A stretch of 9,623 bases of DNA from Niastella sp. (GTDB lineage Bacteria; Bacteroidota; Bacteroidia; Chitinophagales; Chitinophagaceae), in the NCBI GenBank assembly GCA_021154515.1, contig JAJKIL010000342.1, positions 1 through 9,623 of the forward strand, given 5' to 3'. Under the pieces are notes generated by a model that was not told the DNA's origin, did no database searches, and worked only from the letters and a program-made list of their open reading frames with translations. Shown here piece after piece: positions 1 to 7,700 of this stretch (its first letter is position 1; the number at the start of each line of letters is the position of its first letter). Both the position numbers and the translations under genes were made by a program.

Positions 1-594
1 GTGGCGCAGGTGAATATGAGCACCTATGACTATCTTAAGACCAACCATTTGTTTGATACGCTGGTGATGATGATTGACAAAACGGGTCTGAAGGATGAGC
101 TCAACCAGGCGGGTACCTTCTTTGCCTTTACCAATTATTCCATACGCAGATATGTAGAAGCCAAAGGGGCCGACCTGCGCATCATAAGGAATGATGAGAA
201 CATGCCCTACACTTTTGATTCACTGAACCTGGCAGCCCTGAAAGACTCCCTGCGCAGCTATATGTTTGCAGACCGGTTCACACGGGACAATATTACCAGG
301 AATGGTTTATGGCGGCAATCGCGTAATGGTGAATACAGGTTAATGCAGCTGATCCCTACTACCGATTACACCAATCAGAATGTATTCACTTCAGAACCGC
401 AATACATTTATTTCACCAAGATCATTGCAATACCCGGTCATCCGGTACCAACAGATTCCACCCAGCTGGGATCCGTAGTGGATGAGCAGCGGCTGGAAAA
501 CCTTTGTCAGACCACTGGTATTCTTACCACTACAGGGGTGCTGCACGTACTGGGCAATTCACATATGTTCAACTTTTATGATGACAATCACTAA
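1..594 (+). CDS. FAS1 (fasciclin) domain protein, 5'-truncated by the window edge
   Basis: The visible 197 codons form most of one fasciclin (FAS1) domain. What is seen: an N-terminal helix region (STYDYLKTNHLFDTLV, about residues 7-22), the H1-box-like TFFAFTNYSI (residues 39-48) and the C-terminal H2-like TTTGVLHVLGNSH (about residues 176-188), which matches the family pattern of Thr/Asn-Gly-x-x-His-Val-hydrophobic. The GTG at position 1 is probably an internal valine codon, because no signal peptide or lipobox is visible and family members in this phylum normally start with a lipoprotein leader; the true start lies left of the window. FAS1 domains mediate adhesion or carbohydrate/protein binding at the cell surface; the specific ligand is unknown. 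The next gene begins 23 bp downstream on the same strand, so the two are probably co-transcribed. FAS1 plus DUF5007-type genes often trail SusC/SusD pairs in Chitinophagaceae (recalled from the group, not shown here). The domain call is fairly secure; the function is open. Confidence 0.82.
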   Translation: MAQVNMSTYDYLKTNHLFDTLVMMIDKTGLKDELNQAGTFFAFTNYSIRRYVEAKGADLRIIRNDENMPYTFDSLNLAALKDSLRSYMFADRFTRDNITRNGLWRQSRNGEYRLMQLIPTTDYTNQNVFTSEPQYIYFTKIIAIPGHPVPTDSTQLGSVVDEQRLENLCQTTGILTTTGVLHVLGNSHMFNFYDDNH

Positions 595-617
595 TCTCCA
601 ATCAAACACAATCAATC

Positions 618-1586
618 ATGAAGATTCATCAATATATAGGATTAGTTCTTCTGGCAGGCCTGGTCACCAACTCCTGCCAGAAAGTTACACATGGCTATTT
701 AAGCCAGCAGATCCGGTATACTGACAACCCCATTCAGATAGCCAGGGGTATTGTAACTGAGACCAACCCGGTAGATGCAGATGGCTCCAGCGCCCCTGTG
801 ACCTATGAACTGCTGGACATTCGGGATTCCGCCACCGGCAAACATGCGGATGCCCTTTATGCCAATCACCAGCGGTATGCATTCATCAGCCAGTTTGATC
901 CCGCTATTGACAGCACCATTGATCTGTTGAATTCCGTTAGAAAACTGGTTAATGAACCCTGTTTTGATTTCAACGTACACACCGGCGCCTTTACATTTTA
1001 CAATACTACAGACAGTGTACCACTAGGTACCTACACCTATGATGTTAAGGCTACCAATGAATCCGGCAGCAGGATCTATAAAGATGTTGGCCGGTTTACA
1101 TTGTATGATGGTCTGTCTTATGAGAATGACGGCGCCGCCTGTGCCTGGTTCCAGGATGGTACCACTACCAGCGGGGACATCGGCACACCGCAAATGAAAA
1201 TTGAACGACTCTCTACCAATGGTTACCGGGTCATGCTGAAGGTTGAAGACCAGAACGGCACCCCCTTTAAGCCATCTAATAATGAATATATTGAACGGGG
1301 GGACAGAAGCAGCTTCCGCACCTTTGCCCGTTTCCATCCGCTGACAGTTACGGACACAGCCCTGATCTGTGATTTTGAATTGACGCCATTCCCTATTATC
1401 CAGGGCAAACAGGGCTATACCATCTATTATCGCATTCCCAGCAACATAGCCAGGATAGACCCGGGTATTACACCAGCCGGCACCAGAACATACAGTGTGA
1501 ACCCAAGGTTTACATTCCGTTTGTGGCAGGGTGGCACTTATTTAGTTACCATTCACTTACCTAAAGTAACAAGGGACCCGATATAA
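618..1586 (+). CDS. DUF5007-like surface lipoprotein
   Basis: A 322-residue predicted lipoprotein. The N-terminus has Lys2, a hydrophobic stretch (residues 6-16) and a Bacteroidota-style lipobox ending TNSC with Cys20 followed by Gln-Lys, so signal peptidase II cleavage before Cys20 is likely. The mature part is rich in beta-strand and aromatic residues. It contains a recognisable GYLSQQIRYTDNPIQI segment just after the lipobox (residues 26-41), a TYTYDVKATN Ig-like stretch near residues 138-147, and a YSVNPRFTFRLWQGG segment near the end. These resemble what I recall of DUF5007 proteins, which are uncharacterised, about 300-340 residues long and found in SusC/SusD-type loci; this assignment is from memory. 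It follows the FAS1 gene by 23 bp and probably shares its transcript, suggesting a cell-surface binding or accessory role in an uptake locus that starts left of the window. The ATG at 618 is supported by the signal peptide. The stop codon lies in the loop of a hairpin (1570-1598). No catalytic motif was seen. Confidence 0.72.
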   Translation: MKIHQYIGLVLLAGLVTNSCQKVTHGYLSQQIRYTDNPIQIARGIVTETNPVDADGSSAPVTYELLDIRDSATGKHADALYANHQRYAFISQFDPAIDSTIDLLNSVRKLVNEPCFDFNVHTGAFTFYNTTDSVPLGTYTYDVKATNESGSRIYKDVGRFTLYDGLSYENDGAACAWFQDGTTTSGDIGTPQMKIERLSTNGYRVMLKVEDQNGTPFKPSNNEYIERGDRSSFRTFARFHPLTVTDTALICDFELTPFPIIQGKQGYTIYYRIPSNIARIDPGITPAGTRTYSVNPRFTFRLWQGGTYLVTIHLPKVTRDPI

Positions 1587-1598
1587 TCGGATCCCTTG
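1570..1598. terminator. Hairpin between convergent genes, likely bidirectional terminator
   Basis: The arms 1570-1582 and 1586-1598 pair over 13 positions with one C-A mismatch (1577/1591), closing a 3-nt loop (1583-1585). The TAA stop of the upstream lipoprotein gene (1584-1586) overlaps the loop, and the convergent peptidase gene ends 28 nt beyond. There is no clear T-tract on either strand, so it is not a textbook intrinsic terminator; it could instead act as a 3'-end stabilising stem for both mRNAs. The pairing is seen; the function is inferred. Confidence 0.5.
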
Positions 1599-1626
1599 CC
1601 TGATCATGTAGTAGTTGTTCGTGGTG

Positions 1627-2343
1627 TTAGCGATAGGTCAACTCCAGTTGAGGATTTTGGGTGTATGCCTGCCAGAGCTCATCAACTGTTTTGCTGGTTA
1701 GTGTAGTCCAGATCCGGGACGTATATTTTCCTTCCCGGGCCGCCTTATCCAGGCTGTCAACTGTACCGGGATAATTCTTTTCCATCCATACCAGGAAGCG
1801 GGCTGTTATACGGTAAGCATTGGTATAGTTTTGGCCGGGCTTAAGGTCTGGTAAGCGCCAGTTTCCCTTCTGGTTGTTGACACCAAATACATAACGCACA
1901 TAATCAGCAATACCCTCTGTAAGCCATCCGGGAACAGGATGTGTATAGGCCTGAACAATGTGCATGGCCTCATGGGTGACCACATCAATATCTTCCGGAT
2001 GGGCTTTCAGCCATTTGGGATTATAACGCACGGTATCGTTGCCGGTTGCTGCAACGCCATCATAGTCAGGATCAATAGTAAAGACTACTTTTTTGGCTGT
2101 GTGGGTATTAAACCGGTTAGCTTCTTTAGGGTAAACGGTAAAAAATGCGTCAATCATACGTTGCCGGGTAGTGGTGTCAAAATCAGGCTGCCGGTTAATG
2201 AATACCAGCGTATACCCTTCCCGGGTAATGGTATCCGCAGCAGGCGCCTGGTAGCCGTTTGGGCTGTGGCCGGAAGCCCAGGCTGGCAGTGCGGAGCCCA
2301 ATGCCAGGCCGGCCATCATTACCGCTGTTAATGTTGAGTTCAT
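1627..2343 (-). CDS. Secreted basic secretory protein (BSP, PF04450)-family zinc metallopeptidase
   Basis: A 238-residue exported protein. Residues 1-23 look like a signal peptide ending in the type I cleavage pattern A-W-A before Ser24; oddly its n-region (MNSTLT) carries no Lys or Arg. The zinc-peptidase motif HEAMH is at 124-128 (His124 and His128 as ligands, Glu125 as the catalytic base). It is followed by Gln131 and the block GWLTEGIADYVRY (139-151). The order HExxHxxQ ... P-G-x-L-x-E-G-I-A-D-Y-V-R is diagnostic of the BSP family known from plants and bacteria; the acidic residues Glu143 and Asp147 are candidates for the third ligand, which I cannot settle. Length agrees with a single catalytic domain and nothing else. 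It probably acts on protein outside the cytoplasm; substrate unknown. The ATG at 2341-2343 is the only ATG after the nearest upstream in-frame stop. No Shine-Dalgarno sequence is seen, as usual in the phylum. It converges with the lipoprotein gene and diverges from the two-component system. Confidence 0.88.
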   Translation of the reverse strand: MNSTLTAVMMAGLALGSALPAWASGHSPNGYQAPAADTITREGYTLVFINRQPDFDTTTRQRMIDAFFTVYPKEANRFNTHTAKKVVFTIDPDYDGVAATGNDTVRYNPKWLKAHPEDIDVVTHEAMHIVQAYTHPVPGWLTEGIADYVRYVFGVNNQKGNWRLPDLKPGQNYTNAYRITARFLVWMEKNYPGTVDSLDKAAREGKYTSRIWTTLTSKTVDELWQAYTQNPQLELTYR

Positions 2344-2346
2344 TGT

Positions 2347-2463
2347 TGAAGTTTTGGATGAAGTTGTGAAGATATTTATGGTCAGGCCGGAATGTTGTCA
2401 ACAGACTTCAAACACAGTGTTAATGGAAATTAAATTACAATCAAAACCAGCATTGCTTGAAGT
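2347..2463. promoter_or_regulatory. TGAAGT site cluster in the divergent intergenic region (candidate operator)
   Basis: The region between the divergent peptidase and kinase genes holds TGAAGTT at 2347-2353 and 2359-2365 (12-nt period), a near copy TGAAGAT at 2367-2373, an inverted ACTTCA at 2405-2410, and TGAAGT at 2458-2463 over the kinase start. An odd-centred palindrome, TGTTG-T-CAACA, sits at 2393-2403. OmpR/PhoB-type regulators typically bind direct repeats, so these could be sites for the regulator encoded downstream (inference). The two repeats nearest the peptidase lie in its 5' leader and might instead act on translation. No convincing Bacteroidota -33/-7 promoter was found on either strand. 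Low confidence. Confidence 0.25.
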
Positions 2464-3908
2464 ATACCACCTCTTTGCACAGGATCATTGCCATTGCCAG
2501 TGCCCTCACACTGACCTGTGTACAATTCTTTCTCCTGTACAACACCTATGAATTAAAAAACAACCATTACCTCTTTGCAGAAAAACGCATTATTACGGAT
2601 GAGTACCTGGGGGCCATCAAAAATGACAAGGTCATGCCGGGTGGCGCCAATATACTGGATAACTATGTAATGGGGAACCTGCCGCGGCTGGAAGCCCTGT
2701 ATAAAACGGACAAACAGGCGTTCAATAAACTTGGCCAACAGGTTTGTGACAGCGCTTTCCGTGACCTGCGTAAAGCCAACAATATTGACAGCCTGATGGA
2801 AGCCATCATGCAGCGCAACCACCTGGACAGAAAGCTACGGTACGCGTCTACCATTGAGTTTATTGAAATAGCTTTCCAGCGGGACCATTATGTGCCGCTC
2901 TACCATCAGGACGGTCATAACGAGTGGATTGATCCGCAGATCCAAACAAAGGCAGGGATCCGCATAGCCGGTACACTGGACAACCTGGAGCCCAATACCC
3001 TGGCCAGGCATGTAACGGTCAGCAGCAGTACAGATAACAGCTACAACATCTCCTTCAGCCTGTATGTGGACACGTATGACCGCAAACAAACCATTCTCCG
3101 GCTCATGATGCCCACCTTTCTGCTCTCCCTCCTCTCAGTAGGCGGCGTGGTCATCCTGAACTTTGTAACCTTCCGGAACTGGATCCGGCAAAAGAAACTG
3201 TCAGAGATGAAATCAGATTTCATCAACAGCATCACGCATGAATTTCATACGCCGCTGTCCGCCATCATTGTGGCCAACCGGACCATGCAGAACGACAAGA
3301 TCCTGTCTAACAAAGACAGCCTCCTCTCACTTACTGAAGTAGTACTGCGGCAGGCCGAACGGCTCAAAACGCTGATCAGCCAAACGCTGGGTATTACCAC
3401 CATGAACAAATTGTCCCTGCACGTAGAGCGCAGCTCTGTGCACCATCTGCTGGATGAACTGTTGCTGGATTACCGGCTCAATGCAACAGAGTCTGAATCT
3501 GAGGTCACCCTGACCTTAAACAAAAATGCTACACGGGACGTTGTTTTGCTTGATCCTTTCTGGTTCACTACCATAATGCTGAATATTTTTGACAATGCGG
3601 TAAAATACAATACCAGAGAATCCAAGCAGATCATTGTCACCACATCCAGCGATAAAAAAGTCCTGCACATTAAAATAGCGGACAATGGCATTGGTATCAA
3701 CAAAGAAATTAGAAAGCATATTTTTGATAAGTTTTACCGGGGCGGCAGCGGTGTTCATAACCGGGTGAAGGGACTGGGATTGGGACTATTCTATGTGAAC
3801 CAGGCTATAGACTCGCACAAATGGAAGCTGGATCTCCAGAGTGAAGAAGGAACAGGCAGCACCTTTACAATCAGTATACCCTTATTGGAACAAAAGACCC
3901 TCCTATGA
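2457..3908 (+). CDS. Sensor histidine kinase of a two-component system
   Basis: A 483-residue transmembrane kinase. TM1 is about residues 9-29 and TM2 about 214-236. They enclose a roughly 185-residue periplasmic sensor region of no type I recognise, so the signal is unknown. After TM2 comes a HisKA dimerisation domain with the phospho-acceptor His261 in HEFHTPLSA. The HATPase_c domain then shows the N-box (IFDNAVKY, Asn380), G1 box (DNGIG, 409-413), F-box region (FDKFYRGG, 423-430) and G2 box (GLGLGL, 439-444). All key residues are present, so it should be active. It would autophosphorylate on His261 and pass the phosphate to the regulator encoded next, with which it overlaps by 4 nt (ATGA). 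The start is unusual: no ATG, GTG or earlier TTG lies in frame between the upstream stop (2421-2423) and TTG at 2457, and the first in-frame ATG would delete TM1. The TTG follows an A-rich leader without a Shine-Dalgarno sequence. A small indel near the start is an alternative. Confidence 0.93.
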   Translation: MKYTTSLHRIIAIASALTLTCVQFFLLYNTYELKNNHYLFAEKRIITDEYLGAIKNDKVMPGGANILDNYVMGNLPRLEALYKTDKQAFNKLGQQVCDSAFRDLRKANNIDSLMEAIMQRNHLDRKLRYASTIEFIEIAFQRDHYVPLYHQDGHNEWIDPQIQTKAGIRIAGTLDNLEPNTLARHVTVSSSTDNSYNISFSLYVDTYDRKQTILRLMMPTFLLSLLSVGGVVILNFVTFRNWIRQKKLSEMKSDFINSITHEFHTPLSAIIVANRTMQNDKILSNKDSLLSLTEVVLRQAERLKTLISQTLGITTMNKLSLHVERSSVHHLLDELLLDYRLNATESESEVTLTLNKNATRDVVLLDPFWFTTIMLNIFDNAVKYNTRESKQIIVTTSSDKKVLHIKIADNGIGINKEIRKHIFDKFYRGGSGVHNRVKGLGLGLFYVNQAIDSHKWKLDLQSEEGTGSTFTISIPLLEQKTLL

Positions 3909-4600
3909 GTGCAAAGATTTTATTGGTTGAGGATGAAATTGATCTGGGCAATGTGGTTAAACAGTACCTGGAGATTGTTGGCTTTGAGGTAGATTGGACA
4001 AAGAATGGTAAGCTGGCGTTTGACCAGTTGCAACAGTCTCATTCCTCTTATCAACTGATCATTATTGATGTTTCCATGCCCGTAATGGATGGCTTTGAAC
4101 TGGCCAACCGGATCTTTGAAGCCGGCATTCAGATTCCCTTTCTCTTTCTCACGGCGCGTAATGAAAAGGCAGATCGTTTGTATGGCCTGAAGATTGGCGC
4201 GGATGATTACATTTCAAAACCCTTTGATGTGGATGAACTGGTGCTTCGTATAAAGAACATCATTCGCCGCTATGCTGCTACCGAATCGCCTCAGCGGCCT
4301 GTTATTACCCGTGGCGATGTAGAGTTCAATAAAGATTCCCTCCGGCTGTCTATCAAACACAGCAATGACATTATCCTCACGCCCCGTGAGGCAGAACTAC
4401 TCCTCTATCTTTTTGAACATGAGAACAAGATCCTGCGCCGGGAAAACATCCTGGTACAACTCTGGGGCAAGAACGATTATTTTCTGGGCCGAAGCCTGGA
4501 CGTGTTTATTTCCCGACTGCGAAAACACCTGAACAACTCCAACTGCATCCGGATCGAGAATGTATATGGCGTGGGGTTTATCTTCAGGGTGCAGGAGTAG
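3905..4600 (+). CDS. OmpR/PhoB-type response regulator
   Basis: A 231-residue two-domain transcription factor of the usual family length. The receiver domain (about 1-120) has the acidic pair Glu9-Asp10, the phospho-acceptor Asp55 (LIIIDVSMP), the switch Thr83 (FLTAR) and the conserved Lys105 (SKPF). The C-terminal winged-helix domain (about 133-229) has the typical LTPREAELL entry (158-166), the LWGKNDYFLGRSLDVF segment, the recognition helix SRLRKHL (203-209) and the wing YGVGFIF (221-227). All signature residues are present. It is translationally coupled to the kinase (ATG within the kinase ATGA stop), so it is almost certainly the cognate partner. Its targets are unknown; by position, candidates are its own operon, the divergent peptidase gene and the large lyase gene 155 bp downstream. 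The TGAAGT sites in both neighbouring intergenic regions are possible binding sites, which is inference only. Confidence 0.95.
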   Translation: MSAKILLVEDEIDLGNVVKQYLEIVGFEVDWTKNGKLAFDQLQQSHSSYQLIIIDVSMPVMDGFELANRIFEAGIQIPFLFLTARNEKADRLYGLKIGADDYISKPFDVDELVLRIKNIIRRYAATESPQRPVITRGDVEFNKDSLRLSIKHSNDIILTPREAELLLYLFEHENKILRRENILVQLWGKNDYFLGRSLDVFISRLRKHLNNSNCIRIENVYGVGFIFRVQE

Positions 4601-4616
4601 TCTTCTAACCCGATCC

Positions 4617-4687
4617 GATCCGGGATTTTATTCTCAAATTACAACTTCACCCCCCTTTTTTGATTTGTACAACCCCCGGATCTTTTT
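4617..4687 (+). terminator. Long-range inverted repeat followed by T5 after the regulator gene (weak terminator candidate)
   Basis: GATCCGGG (4617-4624) is an exact inverted match to CCCGGATC (4675-4682), and the right arm runs directly into TTTTT (4683-4687). It starts 16 nt after the regulator stop codon. The 50-nt spacer is long for an intrinsic terminator, and contains a C6T6 run (4650-4661). It could end the kinase-regulator transcript before the lyase gene, act as a leader structure of the lyase mRNA, or be chance. Apart from this and two TGAAGT sites (4644-4649 inverted, 4689-4695), I see nothing clear in 4601-4755, and no convincing promoter. Confidence 0.25.
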
Positions 4688-4755
4688 CTGAAGTCAGCTA
4701 ATTTTCACCCGGCTAAATTGCCATTAGTCATTTATCATCCTGGAAAATAACGATC

Positions 4756-7700
4756 ATGAAATTCTGCCTGCCAACCAAAACGCTGTGGGTGCAACCTATG
4801 CTCCTGCATTCCCCGAGATCCTTTACCAAAATGCTGAACTGTTTATGGGTAACCATTTTTACCCTGTTGGTTTGTACCAATGTACATGCCCAACGCCTCA
4901 CGCATCCGGGAATACCTTTTACCAGGTATGACCTGGACCAGTTGAAAGTGAACATTACAAATGAGCCCTGGCTTTCCGCTTATAATAGCTTTAAAGGTGA
5001 TGCGCATTCCCAGCTTTCTTATGGAATGAAAGGGCCTTTTGCTACCGTAACCCGTGCTCCGAATTTGAACAACACTGCATGGATTGAAGACATGACGGCC
5101 ATTCATCACCTGACTTTCATGTGGTGGTTTACCGGCGACTCGTCTTATGCCCGCAAGGCAACAAATATGCTCGATGCCTGGGCTGTGACCAACAATCTTT
5201 GGGGCGGTAACGAATCCATGCTCGACATTGGTGATTATGCCCAATATTGGGCTACTGCCGCTGATGTTTTGAAAAGCACCTTCCCGGGTTGGGGTGATTC
5301 CAATACGGTGCATGTGAAAAATTATTTTGCCAATGTGCTCTACCCTACTTCCTCGGTCCCCTATCAACTGCGCGATGCCAACAAAGGCGCCCTGCAGTTG
5401 AAAATAGCGCTGGCTGCGGCTGCTTTTTGCGACGACCGCGTACGATTTAATCAGGCTATTGATGTGTACCGGATGGATGCCGGTGGTGGGATGCGCAACT
5501 CGCTGCCTAATGGCGAGGTAGGCGATGCAGGTCGTGATGATCACTGGCGGGTACAGGCCGCCGCTTTGGCCTGGGGGGCTGAAGTTGCCTATAAACAGGG
5601 GATTGACATGTTTGCGGAACTGGACAAGCGGGTGCTGGCCATTGGCGAGCTGTATCATAAATTTGCCTTTGAAGGCGACACCATGACCTTTATTCCGTTT
5701 GGTGGTTATGCTTCTTTTTGGACCAACTGGGGAATTGCACCCGGCTACGTCAGGGGCGACATGACGAACATTATCCAGGGAGCTTATGCACTTCGCAAAG
5801 GCATTCCTACCCCATATACTGATAAGATGCGGGCAGCAGTGGGCGGGGCAGGTGGCGATTTTCTTTACCTGAAATCTTCCGATACTTCTACAGCTACGGT
5901 GCTGACTCCGGTTTATTATCCAGCCGATCACGTGCAGCCGGTAACCAATGTTACTAATGTTGATATTGGCAGCACCGGCATTGCCGGTAGTGCTACTTAT
6001 AACAACGGTGTGTGGACTGTAAACGCAGCGGGCAACTCAACAAGTAGTGCATTTAATTTTAATTTTAAGAAGATAAGCGGTGATGCCGGCCTGGTGGTAA
6101 AAGTGAACAGCATGTTGCTAAGTTCGGCGGGCTGTGGTGTAATGATCAGGCAATCGCTGGCCCCTGGTGCTTCTTTTTGGGACATTTACCTGGCAGCTAC
6201 CGGTGGTGTTGGCCGGCACTACCAGCCAAAGGCCCCCTGGTGGTTGAAGATCGAGCGTGTAGGCAATCGCATCTTTACCTATCATTCCCAGGATGGTGTG
6301 AACTGGACCGGTCTTAATTGTTTTTATTCCGACAGCGGGTATCCCACTGATCTCTATTATGGTTTCTACACTATTTCAAACAATACTTCGGCGCTGAATA
6401 CAGCCGTTTTTACCAATGTGGGTTTCAGCCAGGCTGCACCTGCAGGTGCTCCTGAGATCACCAGTGCTACTTCGGCTTCGGCAACAATTGGTTCTCCATT
6501 TAATTATTCAATTACTGCAAACGGCCCTTCCGCTACGTACAGCGCCAGCGGCTTGCCTGCAGGTTTAAGCATTGACGCAGCAACAGGCGTTATTTCAGGA
6601 ACACCTGCTGCAATAGGGCAAAGTGAGGTAACAATCAGTGCAACAAATGCCAACGGAACGGGAACAGCTACTTTAATGCTGAATGTGATCAATAGTGACG
6701 CTCCTCCGGTACCCGCTTCATTGGCTGCATTGGTAGTGAATGCCACTCAAATTAAACTTACCTGGTCTGCATCTGCTAATGCTACCGGTTATTCTGTTAA
6801 GCGATCCCTGACTTCCGGCGGACCATATACAACAATACAAACCGGCGTTACCAACACGGACTTTACAGACGCAACACCTGCTCCGGAAGTGAACAACTAT
6901 TATGTGGTGACAGCGCTTACCGGCAATAAGGAGAGCGCTATATCCAATGAAGTATTTGCGGCTGTGCCACCGGCTATTCCGGGTAAACCTGTAGTTACAA
7001 ATAAAAACGGGCAGTTAGACCTGACCTGGGATACAGCTTACGGTGCGGCTACCTATAAAGTAAAACGTTCGCTTACCACAGGTGGACCTTACACCGTCAT
7101 AGCACAGGTGTCTTCAAACAGTTATTCCGATGTAAATGTTACCAACGGCACCGGTTATTACTATGTTGTTTCAGCTATGGGGAGCAGTTTGGAAAGCGCC
7201 AATTCATCGGAATCTTTTGGTGTGCCCGGTTCTAACTCATCTACCTGGAGCGCTGATCCTGCTACTGAAACATGGAGCGAAGCGGGTAACTGGGTTAACA
7301 ATAATGTACCCCAAAGCCCTGCTATCATAACTTTCAGGAGCACTACCGATAGTGTTTTGACAAATGACCTGGCAGGTCTGCAGGTTTCAAGAATGTTATT
7401 TGATACCGCTGCGAGTGGTTATACCATTAACGGTAACAATTTTACGCTGAAGACTGAACTGGTTAACAACTCTTCTTATACACAAACAATATCAACACCT
7501 ATCACTATAAATGACCAGGTGAATGTAACTGCTTCTTCAACCATTAAATACACAGGAACGCTAAGTGGTTCGGGAGGTTTGACAAAAAATGGCAGTGGCA
7601 TTCTTCATATGTCTGGAAAAAATACTTACTCGGGCAATACAATTCTTAATGGTTCTGTTGCTATTGCTGGTAATGGTACAGGAACATCAGGTGTGCCTGC

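Noticed and set aside
1939..2331. A 130-codon open frame on the plus strand
   Set aside because: It is antisense to the BSP peptidase and has no recognisable domain; the HExxH block on the other strand explains the openness.
2353..2380. Possible Bacteroidota promoter: TTTG at 2353-2356 and TATTTATG at 2373-2380
   Set aside because: The -7 element has one mismatch and the spacer is only 16 nt, shorter than usual; similar matches occur by chance in AT-rich leaders.
2354..2551. A short plus-strand frame with ATG at 2423 as an alternative start of the kinase gene
   Set aside because: It is in a different frame from the kinase and would need a frameshift; its translation shows no membrane segment, whereas the TTG frame gives a good TM1.
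4660..4667. TTGATTTG as a -7 element for the lyase gene
   Set aside because: One mismatch to TAnnTTTG and no TTTG or TTG at the expected distance upstream.
4843..5931. A 362-codon open frame on the minus strand
   Set aside because: It lies antisense to the alginate-lyase domain, whose plus-strand translation matches a known family; the minus translation shows no family motifs.
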